A stretch of 48,131 bases of DNA from Patescibacteria group bacterium (GTDB taxonomy: Bacteria; Patescibacteriota; Patescibacteriia; SG8-24): assembly GCA_028714475.1 (NCBI GenBank), contig JAQTNC010000010.1:1-48131 (forward strand), given 5' to 3'. Positions 7,654-16,034 of this stretch are shown piece by piece. The position numbers and the translations under genes are program-made. Under the pieces are notes generated by a model that was not told where the DNA came from, did no database searches, and worked only from the letters and a program-made list of their open reading frames with translations. Each line of letters begins with the position of its first letter. Within the stretch, counting starts at the first letter, position 1.

Positions 7654-8238
7654 GTGTCAAACGCCGAGACCATCACCCCCAGACCCGGCCTGCCGCCCAG
7701 CGCCAAACTGGTTTTCCAGGGCGTAATTTTTGAGGTGTGGCAGTGGGAGCAGGAGATGTTCGACGGGACGAAGGAGACCTTCGAGCGCATTTGGCGTCCG
7801 CCGACGGTCGAGGTCATCGCGACGGTGGGGGACAGGATAATCCTGGAGGAGCAGGACCAGCCGGATCGGCACGGCAATCTCAATTTCGTGAGCGGACGGG
7901 CCGATAAGAACGGCGACGTGATGGCCGAGGCGAAGCGTGAGCTGCTCGAGGAGACCGGCTACGAATCCGATGACTGGGAATTGTTCTTGAAGCACGGGCT
8001 CGAAGCCAAGATCCTGCACGATTGTTACTATTTCATCGCCCGCGGCTGTCGGAGAGTTCGAGAACCGCAACTGGATGCCGGCGAAAGAATTGAGACGCGA
8101 CTCATTTCGTTTGAGGAGCTGATCCGACTTTCGGATGAACCGCGGTTCTGGGTCGCGCCGCAATTCGTCAATTTTCTTTTGCGCCTGCAGGCCGACCCGC
8201 AAAAGAGGGAAGAGTTCCAGAAAAAGTTATTTCCCTAA
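7654..8238 (+). CDS. Nudix hydrolase (ADP-ribose pyrophosphatase-like)
   Basis: 194 residues from a GTG at 7654, with a TAAAAT -10 element at 7622-7627. The Nudix motif is GRADKNG..., then RELLEETGY, so the metal-binding REUXEE core is complete, but the first conserved Glu of GX5E is Gly. The layout (N-terminal strand module, box near residues 85-110, C-terminal FEELIRLSDEPRFW) resembles ADP-ribose or nucleoside-diphosphate-sugar hydrolases, which cleave X-diphosphate bonds in house-cleaning. The stop codon is four bases before the malic enzyme ATG, so the two are likely co-transcribed and perhaps coupled. The exact substrate cannot be told. Confidence 0.85.
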   Translation: MSNAETITPRPGLPPSAKLVFQGVIFEVWQWEQEMFDGTKETFERIWRPPTVEVIATVGDRIILEEQDQPDRHGNLNFVSGRADKNGDVMAEAKRELLEETGYESDDWELFLKHGLEAKILHDCYYFIARGCRRVREPQLDAGERIETRLISFEELIRLSDEPRFWVAPQFVNFLLRLQADPQKREEFQKKLFP

Positions 8239-8242
8239 ACCT

Positions 8243-9382
8243 ATGGACTTCGGACAGATATCCCTGGAACGACATCGCGAGAAGCGCGGCAAGCTGGACG
8301 TGATCCCGACGTTTCCTTTGGAAACGCGCGATGATTTGGCGATTGCCTATACGCCGGGCGTGGCGGCGGTTTGTCAGGAAATTGCCGCGCATCCGGAGCG
8401 GGTTTCGGAACTGACCATTCAGGGGCGTTCAATCGCCGTGGTCACCGACGGCTCGGCCGTGCTCGGGCTCGGCAACATCGGTGCCTTGGCGGCGCTGCCG
8501 GTGATGGAGGGCAAGGCCATCCTTTTCAAGCATTTCGGCGGCCTCGACGCCTACCCTATTTGTCTCGCGACACAGGACGTGGATGAAATCGTGCGGGCGG
8601 TGTTGGCCATCGCGCCGGGATTCGCCGGCATCAACCTGGAGGACATTTCCGCGCCGCGCTGTTTTGAGGTGGAACGGCGTCTCGTCGAGGCATTGAACAT
8701 TCCGGTCATGCATGATGATCAGCACGGCACGGCCATCGTCGTTTTGGCGGCGCTCACGAATGCGCTCAAGGTGACAAACCGGGACCTCGCAGCCGCGTCA
8801 ATCGTCATCTCCGGCGCGGGCGCGGCGGGGCTTGCCACCGCCGAACTTCTGCTGGCGGCGGGCGTGAGACGCCTGACCGTGCTTGATTCGCGTGGTATCA
8901 TCGCCACCGGACGCGAGGGTATGAATATATATAAGGAAGACCTGGCGCGGCGCATCAATCCGGAGAGACGAACGGGCACGCTCGTGGATGCGCTTCAAAA
9001 CGCGGACGTCTTCATCGGCGTTTCCCAACCAGGCATCGTCACAGCCGAGATGGTGAAGTCCATGGCCCCGCAGCCCATCGTCTTCGCCATGGCCAACCCG
9101 ATTCCGGAAATCATGCCAGACGTGGCCAAGGCCGCCGGCGCGGCGGTCGTCGCCACCGGCCGCTCGGATTACCCGAACCAGGTCAACAACGTCTTGGTGT
9201 TTCCTGGCATTTTCGCCGGCGCCATCAAGTCGGGATTGAAGCGTTTCACGCCGGCCGTCCGGCTGGCCGCCGCCCACGCTCTCGCCGACTTGGTCGCCGA
9301 CCCACAACCGGAAAGAATCCTGCCCTCGCCGCTAGAGCCTGGCGTGGCCGAGGCGGTAGCCGGGGCGATTGCGAGGGCGTAG
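8243..9382 (+). CDS. Malic enzyme (malate dehydrogenase, decarboxylating)
   Basis: 379 residues. Malic enzymes oxidise and decarboxylate malate to pyruvate with NAD(P)+. Diagnostic motifs are all present: YTPGVA near the N-terminus, VTDGSAVLGLGNIG, MEGKAILFK with the catalytic Lys, the DDQHGTAIV signature, a Rossmann ISGAGAAG dinucleotide loop, and FAMANPIPE. The length fits the short bacterial form without a phosphotransacetylase domain. The start at ATG 8243 follows the Nudix stop by four bases; a longer frame from 8135 would overlap the Nudix gene. It gives pyruvate and reducing power in a genome likely to lack a full TCA cycle (inference). Confidence 0.93.
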   Translation: MDFGQISLERHREKRGKLDVIPTFPLETRDDLAIAYTPGVAAVCQEIAAHPERVSELTIQGRSIAVVTDGSAVLGLGNIGALAALPVMEGKAILFKHFGGLDAYPICLATQDVDEIVRAVLAIAPGFAGINLEDISAPRCFEVERRLVEALNIPVMHDDQHGTAIVVLAALTNALKVTNRDLAAASIVISGAGAAGLATAELLLAAGVRRLTVLDSRGIIATGREGMNIYKEDLARRINPERRTGTLVDALQNADVFIGVSQPGIVTAEMVKSMAPQPIVFAMANPIPEIMPDVAKAAGAAVVATGRSDYPNQVNNVLVFPGIFAGAIKSGLKRFTPAVRLAAAHALADLVADPQPERILPSPLEPGVAEAVAGAIARA

Positions 9383-9392
9383 GCTTTTCCAT

Positions 9393-11933
9393 ATGCATGA
9401 GCGCCGTCAATATCAAGGCCTGTCCGAAGCGGAAGCCGCCGCGCGTTTAGCCGCCGACGGTTACAACGAATTGGCCAGAGACGAACGCCGTCGACTGGTC
9501 GGCATCCTCAAGGACCTGTTCCTGGAGCCGATGATTTCCATGCTCATTATTTGCGGCGGGCTATATTTGATTTTGGGTGATCACGGCGAGGCTCTCCTGT
9601 TGCTGTGTTCCGTTTTCATCATCGCCGGCATCAACACTTATCAGCAGAACAAGACTGAGAACACGCTTGAGGCCTTGAGGCAGATCGCCAGTCCGCGGGC
9701 CTTGGTGATTCGTGGCGGAGTCGAGCATCGCATCGCAGGTCGCGAGGTCGTGCGCGGCGACATCGTCATTATCGGCGAAGGCGATCGCGTGCCGGCCGAT
9801 GGAGCGGTTCTGGAATTCATCAATTTGCTCGTGGACGAGTCCGTGCTGACTGGTGAGTCGGCACCCGTGACGAAGCGGATCTGGCAGGCCGGCGAGGCGG
9901 TAGCCCAACCCGGCGGCGACAACCTGCCGTTCTTTTATTCCGGGACGCTGGTGACGAAGGGGCGGGCGGTGATGGAGGTGTTGCGAACCGGAAAGACCAG
10001 CGAACTGGGCAAGATCGGGCAAAGCCTCGCGGTACTCCGTCCGGAGAAAACGCGCCTGGAAGAGGAGACCGCCCAGCTGACAAGAATCGTGGGAATCATC
10101 GCACTGGGCTCGTGCTTGGCCATTGTCGGCATCATTTATTGGCATAGCGGCGATTTTATCCCGTCGGTATTGGCCGGGCTGACCTTGGCCATGAGCGCCA
10201 TGCCGGAAGAATTTCCGGTCGTGTTGACCGTGTTCCTCGCCTTGGGCGCTTGGCGGATCGCCAAGAAAAACGTTTTGGCGCGGCGCGTGTCGGCCATCGA
10301 GATGTTGGGTTCGGCAACGGTGTTGTGCGTGGACAAGACCGGCACCCTGACGCAAAATCGGATGATGATTGACTGCCTGAAGACGGACGGTCATATCTTG
10401 CGCGTCGGTGGCGCCGGCATGCCCGCGGGCTACCTGGAGCTGGTCGAGCAGGCGGCTTTGGCCAGCGCTGACGACACGCGCGAGCCGATGGAGAAGGCGA
10501 TTTGGGATTTGGCCAAGGCCAACCTGCCAGGCACGGTTCATTGGCATGAGTCGTGGAAAATGGTTCAGGAATATCCGTTGGAATCGGGCTTGTTGGCCTT
10601 GACGCGGGCTTGGGATATGGGCGGCGGACGTCTCGCAGTCGCGGTCAAAGGGGCGCCGGAAGCGGTTATCGGCCTTTGTCGTGCGTCTGCCGACCGCGCG
10701 CGGGAGATTCTTGATGCGGCCGAGGAGATGGCCAAGGACGGGCTGCGAGTGCTGGCGGTCGCCAAAAGCGAATGGTCAGGAGCTTTGCCGGACCGCCCGG
10801 CGGGTTTTCCGTTTTCGTACGTCGGTTTGATCGGCTTCCGCGACCCGGTTCGTCCGGAGGTTCCTGCGGCGATCAAGGAGTGCCGGTCGGCCGGGATCCG
10901 CGTCGTGATGATCACCGGCGATTACGCGACGACCGCCTTGCGCGTGGCTGACGACCTTGGTTTGGAGCATCGTTCCGCTTGCGTTACCGGCGATGAGCTC
11001 ATGAAGATGACCGACGAGGAGCTGGCATTGAAGGCCCAGTTCACCAATGTCTTCGCGCGGGTGGTGCCCGAACACAAGTTGCGCATCGTCCGGGCGTTCA
11101 AGGCCAACGGCGAGGTTGTCGCCATGACCGGCGATGGCGTCAATGACGCGCCAGCTCTCAAGGCGGCGCATATTGGCATCGCCATGGGGGAACGCGGCAC
11201 GGACGTGGCGCGCGAGGCATCCGGATTGGTGCTTCTCGACGACAACTTCGCGTCCATCGTCGCGGCCGTCCGGCTCGGGCGGCGCATTTACGATAACCTG
11301 AAAAAATCCTTGGGGTATGTGTTGGCGGTGCATTTCCCGATCATTTTCCTGTCGCTTGTACCGGCGCTGATGGGCCTGCCGCTCATCCTGCTGCCGGCGC
11401 ACATCGTTTTCCTGGAGCTGATCATCGATCCGGTCTGTTCGGTGGCTTATGAGATGGAAGGCGAGCAGCCCGGCATCATGGGGCGGCCGCCCCGTCCGGC
11501 CAATAGCCGCGTCTTTGATTGGCCGACGGTCATCATTTCAGTGGTCGAAGGGTTGACTGCGACGGCCGTCGCCCTGACCATTTATTTCCTGTCGTTCAGG
11601 TTTTTTGCCGAGGGCGAGGCTCGGTTGTTGACCTTCGGCTCGGTTATCGCCGTCAACATCATGTTGGTGTTTGTCAATCGCTCCAAGCGCCGGTCGTTCG
11701 TCGCCAACCTGGCTGGTCGCAACCCGGCTTTTTGGGGCATGGCCATCGGTGCGACCTTGATCTTGGGCGTCGTCATTGCCGTGCCGACCCTCTCGCGGCT
11801 GTTCCGTTTCGGCGTTTTTCACTGGTCGTTTATCCTCGTTTTCCTGCTGGCGGCCTTCGTTTTTGCCCTGGTTGTTGATTTGGTAAAGATGGCGGTCGCC
11901 AGGATTTTGCGCCGGCGGTGGGTTTTTCTTTGA
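9393..11933 (+). CDS. P-type cation-transporting ATPase
   Basis: 846 residues from ATG 9393; the in-frame TTG at 9369 would overlap the malic enzyme stop. Family motifs in order: N-terminal cation-ATPase domain, TGES in the actuator domain, the M4 motif MPEEFP, phosphorylation site DKTGTLTQN (Asp314), KGAPEAV in the nucleotide domain, the hinge GDGVNDAPAL, and six or more C-terminal transmembrane helices. PEEFP in place of PEGLP sets it apart from standard SERCA-type pumps but is found in bacterial P2-like ATPases. It would use ATP to pump a cation, Ca2+ or Mg2+/monovalent, across the membrane; the ion is not certain. It lies 10 bases after malic enzyme, so it probably ends the same operon. 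Confidence 0.93.
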   Translation: MHERRQYQGLSEAEAAARLAADGYNELARDERRRLVGILKDLFLEPMISMLIICGGLYLILGDHGEALLLLCSVFIIAGINTYQQNKTENTLEALRQIASPRALVIRGGVEHRIAGREVVRGDIVIIGEGDRVPADGAVLEFINLLVDESVLTGESAPVTKRIWQAGEAVAQPGGDNLPFFYSGTLVTKGRAVMEVLRTGKTSELGKIGQSLAVLRPEKTRLEEETAQLTRIVGIIALGSCLAIVGIIYWHSGDFIPSVLAGLTLAMSAMPEEFPVVLTVFLALGAWRIAKKNVLARRVSAIEMLGSATVLCVDKTGTLTQNRMMIDCLKTDGHILRVGGAGMPAGYLELVEQAALASADDTREPMEKAIWDLAKANLPGTVHWHESWKMVQEYPLESGLLALTRAWDMGGGRLAVAVKGAPEAVIGLCRASADRAREILDAAEEMAKDGLRVLAVAKSEWSGALPDRPAGFPFSYVGLIGFRDPVRPEVPAAIKECRSAGIRVVMITGDYATTALRVADDLGLEHRSACVTGDELMKMTDEELALKAQFTNVFARVVPEHKLRIVRAFKANGEVVAMTGDGVNDAPALKAAHIGIAMGERGTDVAREASGLVLLDDNFASIVAAVRLGRRIYDNLKKSLGYVLAVHFPIIFLSLVPALMGLPLILLPAHIVFLELIIDPVCSVAYEMEGEQPGIMGRPPRPANSRVFDWPTVIISVVEGLTATAVALTIYFLSFRFFAEGEARLLTFGSVIAVNIMLVFVNRSKRRSFVANLAGRNPAFWGMAIGATLILGVVIAVPTLSRLFRFGVFHWSFILVFLLAAFVFALVVDLVKMAVARILRRRWVFL

Positions 11934-12031
11934 TGGTTTTCCGTGTTACGCCGGATGCGCGCTGGATCGGCCGTGATGCGTTAAGGGAGTTGACTTTGAC
12001 AAAAAAGATAAGAAGTTCGAGGTGCCCTCTT

Positions 12032-12136
12032 TTCTTCCCCGAGCGGAGCGTAGCGCAGTCGAGGGGCTCCTCCCTGCGCGCGGCCCTCGACTCCGGCTCG
12101 CCGTTCGCGAACGACGTGCCTACGCTCGGGCAAGAA
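12032..12136 (+). repeat. Family 1 intergenic repeat, copy a
   Basis: TTCTTCCCCGAGCGGAGCG begins a segment that ends CTACGCTCGGGCAAGAA. The same composite element occurs in the opposite orientation at 31816-31897. Its two halves are themselves inverted repeats built on CCCGAGCG...CGAGGG. It fills most of the space between the ATPase and phosphoribosyltransferase genes, where no other feature is seen. Confidence 0.7.
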
Positions 12137-12173
12137 CAAAATATACAGGCAACTCCTCACCGTCTGTACCAAA

Positions 12174-12199
12174 AATACAAAACCCGGTGAGACCGGGTT
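12174..12199 (-). terminator. Terminator of the phosphoribosyltransferase gene
   Basis: AACCCGGT (12181-12188), GAG loop, ACCGGGTT (12192-12199). On the minus strand it is followed by TTGTATTTTT. Confidence 0.85.
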
Positions 12200-12210
12200 C
12201 AGGTGGGCGC

Positions 12211-12867
12211 TTAACGCGACCGCTGGCGAGAAGGTTGTTTGCGCGCGGGCTTGACGGCGCGCTTTTTTTGTTTCGCGATTGGACTCGTCGTTTTGCGAGA
12301 CAGGTTCTTGAGCACTAGGTGGATGCCCCCGTTTTCGTAGCGTTCGAAAGGCTGAACGATGAATGGGCATTCTCCGCTTTTTCCCGGCTTGACCGCTCTC
12401 ACGAAGATGTCGGGTCGGACACAGCTGACCGTGGGCTTGTACCAGATGACCGCGGTTCTGACGCTGGTAACCACCTTATGGTAGTACTCCTGAAGCCAAC
12501 GCTTGCACTCACGGAGGGTTACTCCTGAGTCGGCCACGTCGTCAATCAGTACGACCTTGCCTTCTAGGGTTTCGGTTGACGCGATGCTTCGGCCGAGGTG
12601 CAGCTTGCCACGCTGATTGCGCAATCCCTTGCGACCCTTCTTCTTTTTTCGTCCGTAGCTGTAGGCCGCCATGGCGGCGAAGGGGATGTCGAGGGTTTTG
12701 GCGACGACCATTGCTGGAAAGAGACCGCCTGCGGCCACGCCAACGATGAAGTCGGGTTTTTCCCCCTCGTTGATCTTGGTGACCAGCAGCTCAACCAAAC
12801 GCAGGTATTTGGACCAGTTGTAGTAGCGCCGGACTTGTTTCTTCTGGGCAGCGGTGCGTTTTGCCAT
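12211..12867 (-). CDS. Phosphoribosyltransferase-family protein with basic C-terminal tail
   Basis: 218 residues. The type I PRTase fold is indicated by an N-terminal hood segment, GVAAGGLFPAMVVAK (the PPi loop region) and the PRPP-binding loop VVLIDDVADSGVTL, in which the two acidic residues and DSGVTL are intact. Spacing is close to xanthine/guanine-type (Gpt-like) enzymes, which make nucleotides from bases and PRPP. After about residue 185 there is a Lys/Arg/Gln-rich tail (KQKKRAVKPARKQPSRQRSR) not usual in Gpt, which may bind nucleic acid. It stands alone with its own terminator. The base used cannot be told. Confidence 0.82.
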   Translation of the reverse strand: MAKRTAAQKKQVRRYYNWSKYLRLVELLVTKINEGEKPDFIVGVAAGGLFPAMVVAKTLDIPFAAMAAYSYGRKKKKGRKGLRNQRGKLHLGRSIASTETLEGKVVLIDDVADSGVTLRECKRWLQEYYHKVVTSVRTAVIWYKPTVSCVRPDIFVRAVKPGKSGECPFIVQPFERYENGGIHLVLKNLSRKTTSPIAKQKKRAVKPARKQPSRQRSR

Positions 12868-12986
12868 GATAAAGGACTCCGTTTTTTGGCGAAGGCCGAC
12901 AAATCGGCTGAAAGGGCTATTTGTGAGAGTCTAGCACGTGGGCCGGACAGCCTCAATAGGATGCGAGAGATTGACTAATAATGCGG

Positions 12987-12992
12987 TATAAT
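12987..12992 (+). promoter_or_regulatory. -10 element for the GIY-YIG gene
   Basis: Perfect TATAAT ending 15 bases before the ATG at 13008. It excludes the upstream in-frame ATG at 12981 as the start and leaves a very short 5' leader with no clear Shine-Dalgarno site. No good -35 is seen. Confidence 0.55.
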
Positions 12993-13007
12993 AGCCAAGC
13001 CTCACCT

Positions 13008-13271
13008 ATGTCCCGCTGGTTCGTCTATCTTGTACGTTGTCGCGACGGCAGCCTTTACGCGGGTGTGACGACGGATTTGGCGGTGCGGGTTCGGGAGCAC
13101 AACTCCGGACGGGGCGCAAAATATACCCGCTCACGGCGACCGGTGAAGCTCGTTTGGTCGGTTTCGGCGTCGAACCGTTCGGCGGCCCTGCGCCGCGAGG
13201 CCGCCATCAAGCGCCTGCCGCGTCCTGAAAAAATGGCTTTGTGCGCCAAGGCGCGGAAAACCAAGATTTAG
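13008..13271 (+). CDS. GIY-YIG nuclease-superfamily protein (YhbQ-like)
   Basis: 87 residues from ATG 13008. The single GIY-YIG domain shows WFVYLVRCRDGSLYAGVT (the GIY...YIG pair appears as VYL and YAG), then the conserved Arg in VREHNSGRGAKYT and the late Glu in REAAIKRLPRPEK. The size matches the stand-alone YhbQ/UPF0213 group, some of which have DNase activity and a role in DNA repair. Its -10 box sits at 12987-12992. The ORF upstream of 13008 overlaps the promoter and is not used. It is solitary on the plus strand. Confidence 0.88.
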   Translation: MSRWFVYLVRCRDGSLYAGVTTDLAVRVREHNSGRGAKYTRSRRPVKLVWSVSASNRSAALRREAAIKRLPRPEKMALCAKARKTKI

Positions 13272-13371
13272 CCAAAATATCGACCCGAGGAGCGGCACTT
13301 ATGTGCCATACACCAAAAAACTGGGCTGACAAAAGACGCGTTTCGCGGTATGATTTCAGTAATCATTGCCT

Positions 13372-13875
13372 ATGCCTGAACCAATGACAAGCCCCGAAGA
13401 CGTTCACGGCGAGATCATGCTCGCCTGGGAATTCTACGACCGACCAAGATACAATCGCGGCCGGTGGTGGTATATATTCATGATTTTGGTCGGCGCGGCC
13501 CTGCTCGTCTACGCGCTGTTTTCCGCCAACTTCCTCTTCGCGCTCATCATCGTGATGGGGGCGCTGGTGATTTACGTCTCCACCATCTACGAACCCAAGC
13601 CGATCCGTTTCGCCATCACGGAACTCGGTTTCGAGGTCGGCAACCGATTCCTGTCTTTCCGGGACGTCCGGTCATTCTGGTTCTTCTATGACCCGCCGAC
13701 GGCCAAGATTCTGTACCTGGATTTGTCGGGCTTGACAGAATCTCGCGTTAGGGTAGACTTGGCTGACCAGAATCCGAACGAGGTGCGCGCGGTCTTGGCC
13801 CGGTATTTGCGGGAAGACGTCACCCAGGTCGAGGAGCCGCTGTCGGATTCGTTGAGTAGGTTGTTGAAGATATAA
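13372..13875 (+). CDS. Small two-helix membrane protein of unknown function
   Basis: 167 residues from ATG 13372; a TTG at 13366 is also in frame. The N-terminal 30 residues are cytosolic and end in RPRYNRGRWWY. Two close transmembrane helices follow (about 34-75, with WYIFMILVGAALLVYALF and FLFALIIVMGALVIYVSTIY). The C-terminal domain (about 80-167) is a beta/alpha module with ELGFEVGNRFLSFRDVRSFW and a leucine-rich end. Proteins of this layout recur in CPR genomes, but I do not recognise a named family. A TATGAT -10 is at about 13348-13353, and a family 2 repeat follows the stop by two bases. Confidence 0.75.
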   Translation: MPEPMTSPEDVHGEIMLAWEFYDRPRYNRGRWWYIFMILVGAALLVYALFSANFLFALIIVMGALVIYVSTIYEPKPIRFAITELGFEVGNRFLSFRDVRSFWFFYDPPTAKILYLDLSGLTESRVRVDLADQNPNEVRAVLARYLREDVTQVEEPLSDSLSRLLKI

Positions 13876-13877
13876 AT

Positions 13878-13910
13878 CTGTAGCGGCGGGGCTTGCCCCC
13901 GCACCACCTA
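13878..13910 (+). repeat. Family 2 REP-like repeat, copy a
   Basis: CTGTAGCGGCGGGGCTTGCC followed by CCCGCACCACCTA. The core GCGGGG-CTTG-CCCCGC is palindromic. It starts two bases after a stop codon. Other copies are at 32820-32851, 32871-32902 (inverted) and 35076-35107. Confidence 0.75.
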
Positions 13911-14024
13911 ATACCCGCGCCGTAGCTTCCCCTTCCGTTTCAAAAATAATAGGATGGGGACAGGGCGAGGGCGGCTCGGAGGTGGCTGTCCTTAGTCACC
14001 GCGAAGAAAATCATAGTATTACTC

Positions 14025-14102
14025 GCGCCCGTAGCTCAGCCTGGATAGAGCGCTTCCCTGCGGAGGAAGAGGTCGCACGTTCAAATCGTGCCGGGCGCAC
14101 CA
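14025..14102 (+). tRNA. tRNA-Arg (anticodon GCG)
   Basis: Acceptor GCGCCCG pairs with CGGGCGC, discriminator A, encoded CCA at 14100-14102. The D stem is GCTC/GAGC with A20 in GGATA, the anticodon stem CTTCC/GGAAG, loop CTGCGGA (anticodon GCG), and the T arm GCACG/CGTGC. C35 and A20 fit arginine identity. A GCG anticodon is unusual because most bacteria read CGN with ACG modified to inosine. Confidence 0.92.
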
Positions 14103-14400
14103 CGTAAAGACACCGGCTCGGCCGGTGTCTTTACGTGTCCCGTGGGAATCCTGCGAAGCGGGATTCCTTTACGGGACCCCTACTAGGTAAACGCCGGTGT
14201 CCACGTGGCACAGCCACGTAAAAAGCCAACGCGAAATCGGTGGCTTTTTACGTGCCCTGCACCCGATCGTAGCGAGTGGTGCGGGGCCTTCCTTGGACGA
14301 ACGCTGCCGTTCACGCCTGCCCCGTGCCCTGTACCATATGGTACAGGGTTTACGGGGTGGCGCGGCCACGAAGAAACGTCACCGCAAGGTGGCGTTTTTT
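14102..14400. repeat. Array of eight to nine consecutive stem-loops
   Basis: Starting on the tRNA-Arg 3' end, the whole gap to ilvA is made of hairpins: 14102-14136 (perfect 16-bp stem), 14137-14177, 14203-14219, 14215-14254, 14254-14287, 14300-14313, 14321-14355 (containing the perfect palindrome CCCTGTACC/GGTACAGGG), 14357-14369 and 14374-14397. The last is followed by T runs and serves as a plus-strand terminator. Several stems end in TTTACG. No coding frame is convincing. Bidirectional termination between the convergent tRNA and ilvA is likely, but the number of stems is far more than needed. Confidence 0.75.
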
Positions 14401-14438
14401 CGTTTTTTTGCATTTTCTGGTTAATTTCGGGTTCGGCC

Positions 14439-15689
14439 TCAAACCAAATAACTCGCCAGGAGGTCGCCGCTTTCCAGCTTGCGGTAGCGGATGCCGAGAT
14501 GGCGGAGGCGTTGGGTCAGTCGGCCGAGGTCCTGTTTTCTGGCGATCTCGATGCCGATGAGCGCCGGGCCGGTCTCGCGGGAATTTTTCTTGACGTATTC
14601 GAAGCGGACGATGTCGTCGGTTGGCCCGAGCGCTTCGGTGAGGAGTCGCTTGAGCTGGCCGGGCTTCTGCGCGAACTGCACCAGGAAATAATGCTTGAGG
14701 CCCTTGAAGATGAGGCTGCGCTCCATGATTTCCGGATAGCGCAGGATGTCGTTGTTGCCGCCCGACAGCACGCAGACGACGGTCTTGCCGCGCAGGTTGC
14801 GGCCCAATTTTTCCAGGGCGGCGACGGCCAGCGCCCCGGCCGGCTCGGCGACGATGCCCTCGTTCTGGTAGAGGTCAATCATGGCCGAACAGACCGCGCC
14901 TTCCGGAACGAGGATGGAACGGTCCACGAGACGCCGGACGACGGCGAAAGTGTTGCGGCCGACGGTGCGGACGGCCGCGCCGTCCACGAAGGTGTCGAGC
15001 GCCTTGAGCGTCACGACTCGCCCTCGCTTCAGCGACTCGGCGAAACCTGCAGCGCCTTGTGGCTCGGCGGCCACCAGGGAAACATGGCTATTCACGGCCT
15101 TGAGGTAGGTGCCGAGGCCGGCTAACAGCCCGCCTCCGCCGACAGGCACCACGACGACGTCGAGTGCCGCGCCCAACTCATCGGCGATTTCCTTGCCGAC
15201 CGTGCCTTGGCCGCTCATCACCCGCCAGTCGTCGAACGGGTGGACGAAAACGGCCTTGTGTTTCTTGGCGAAAGCCTTGGCCGCCGCGCTGGCCTCGTCA
15301 AAGGTCGTGCCGATGAGACGGATGTCAATCCAGTCGCCGCCGAAATACCGGACGCGGCTGATTTTCTGGAGCGGCGTGACGGTCGGCATGAAGATCGTGC
15401 CGCGAACCTTGAGCCGCGCACAACTCATGGCCACGCCCTGCGCGTGGTTGCCGGCGCTCGCGCAGACCACGCCGCTTCCGCGTTCGGCTGGCGTGAGCGA
15501 TCTCACGAGGTTGTAGGCGCCGCGGATCTTGTAGGAACGCACCTCCTGCAAATCCTCGCGCTTGAGGTAGATTTTGGCGCCGTATTGTTCGGAGAGCCGA
15601 GGACAGAACTGGAGCGGCGTTTTCTTGACGACGCCGGCAAGACGTTCGGCTGCTTCGTTCACGGTTTGGACGGATAGAGGATTAGGCAT
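14439..15689 (-). CDS. ilvA: Threonine ammonia-lyase (threonine dehydratase)
   Basis: 416 residues. A PLP fold-type II enzyme that converts threonine to 2-oxobutanoate and ammonia, the entry to isoleucine synthesis. The PLP Lys54 lies in LKREDLQEVRSYKIRGAYN; the glycine-rich phosphate loop is VPVGGGGLLAGL, and SAGNHAQGVA is intact. After about residue 330 comes one ACT-like regulatory domain (HYFLVQFAQKPGQLKRLL ... TGPALIGIEI), as in the shorter biosynthetic type with a single regulatory domain, so feedback by isoleucine or valine is plausible. RidA, which destroys the reactive enamine this enzyme releases, is the next gene upstream on the same strand, with an unusual 345-base gap holding a structured RNA candidate. 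A TATAAT -10 on the minus strand lies at 15710-15705. Confidence 0.93.
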   Translation of the reverse strand: MPNPLSVQTVNEAAERLAGVVKKTPLQFCPRLSEQYGAKIYLKREDLQEVRSYKIRGAYNLVRSLTPAERGSGVVCASAGNHAQGVAMSCARLKVRGTIFMPTVTPLQKISRVRYFGGDWIDIRLIGTTFDEASAAAKAFAKKHKAVFVHPFDDWRVMSGQGTVGKEIADELGAALDVVVVPVGGGGLLAGLGTYLKAVNSHVSLVAAEPQGAAGFAESLKRGRVVTLKALDTFVDGAAVRTVGRNTFAVVRRLVDRSILVPEGAVCSAMIDLYQNEGIVAEPAGALAVAALEKLGRNLRGKTVVCVLSGGNNDILRYPEIMERSLIFKGLKHYFLVQFAQKPGQLKRLLTEALGPTDDIVRFEYVKKNSRETGPALIGIEIARKQDLGRLTQRLRHLGIRYRKLESGDLLASYLV

Positions 15690-15717
15690 CGTAAGGTAAT
15701 TAGCATTATATTATTGT

Positions 15718-15976
15718 GGTTCTTCGTCATTTAGCGTGGAAGCCGAGCAGGTCTGACGGGCGACTCGCTCCGCCGCCCGCGGGGGTAGACGCTCCGGGCC
15801 GGGCGCGTTCCACCCGCGCCCCTGCGATGGCCCTTCGCGCCAACCCCCGCAGGCGGCTCCGCTGGCCGCGAGGAGCGTGAGTAATGCTGACGAGGGGTGA
15901 GGAGGGAGACGCTCGCAGAGTTAGATGGCCCGGCCGCCGGGCCGATGCTCGCGTAAGGAAGATTTCATATGACGAA
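15718..15976 (+). ncRNA. Unassigned structured RNA candidate, copy 1
   Basis: This gap between ilvA and ridA shares order and sequence blocks with 19655-19899: GGTTCTTCGT, GTGGAA (15736-15741), a hairpin GGGCGC/GCGCCC (15801-15806, 15816-15821) whose loop holds TTCCAC and could form a pseudoknot with GTGGAA, then GCAGAGTTAG (15915-15924) and CTCGCGTAAGG (15948-15958). A long-range helix GCGGGGGT/ACCCCCGC (15779-15786, 15843-15850) is matched in copy 2 by CCCGCGTGGG/CCCACGCGGG, a compensatory change. TTCGTCAT and ATGACGAA (15723-15730, 15969-15976) could close the element. The strand is inferred from copy 2 lying after recG. The family is unknown to me. Confidence 0.6.
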
Positions 15977-16034
15977 TCAATACTTTACGACGAAGCAATC
16001 CCGTTTAGAACAGTCGGGTCTGCTTCGGCTATGT

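Noticed and set aside
12981-13007. Upstream start for the GIY-YIG protein
   Set aside because: This ATG lies upstream of and overlaps the TATAAT box at 12987-12992, so it would not be in the transcript.
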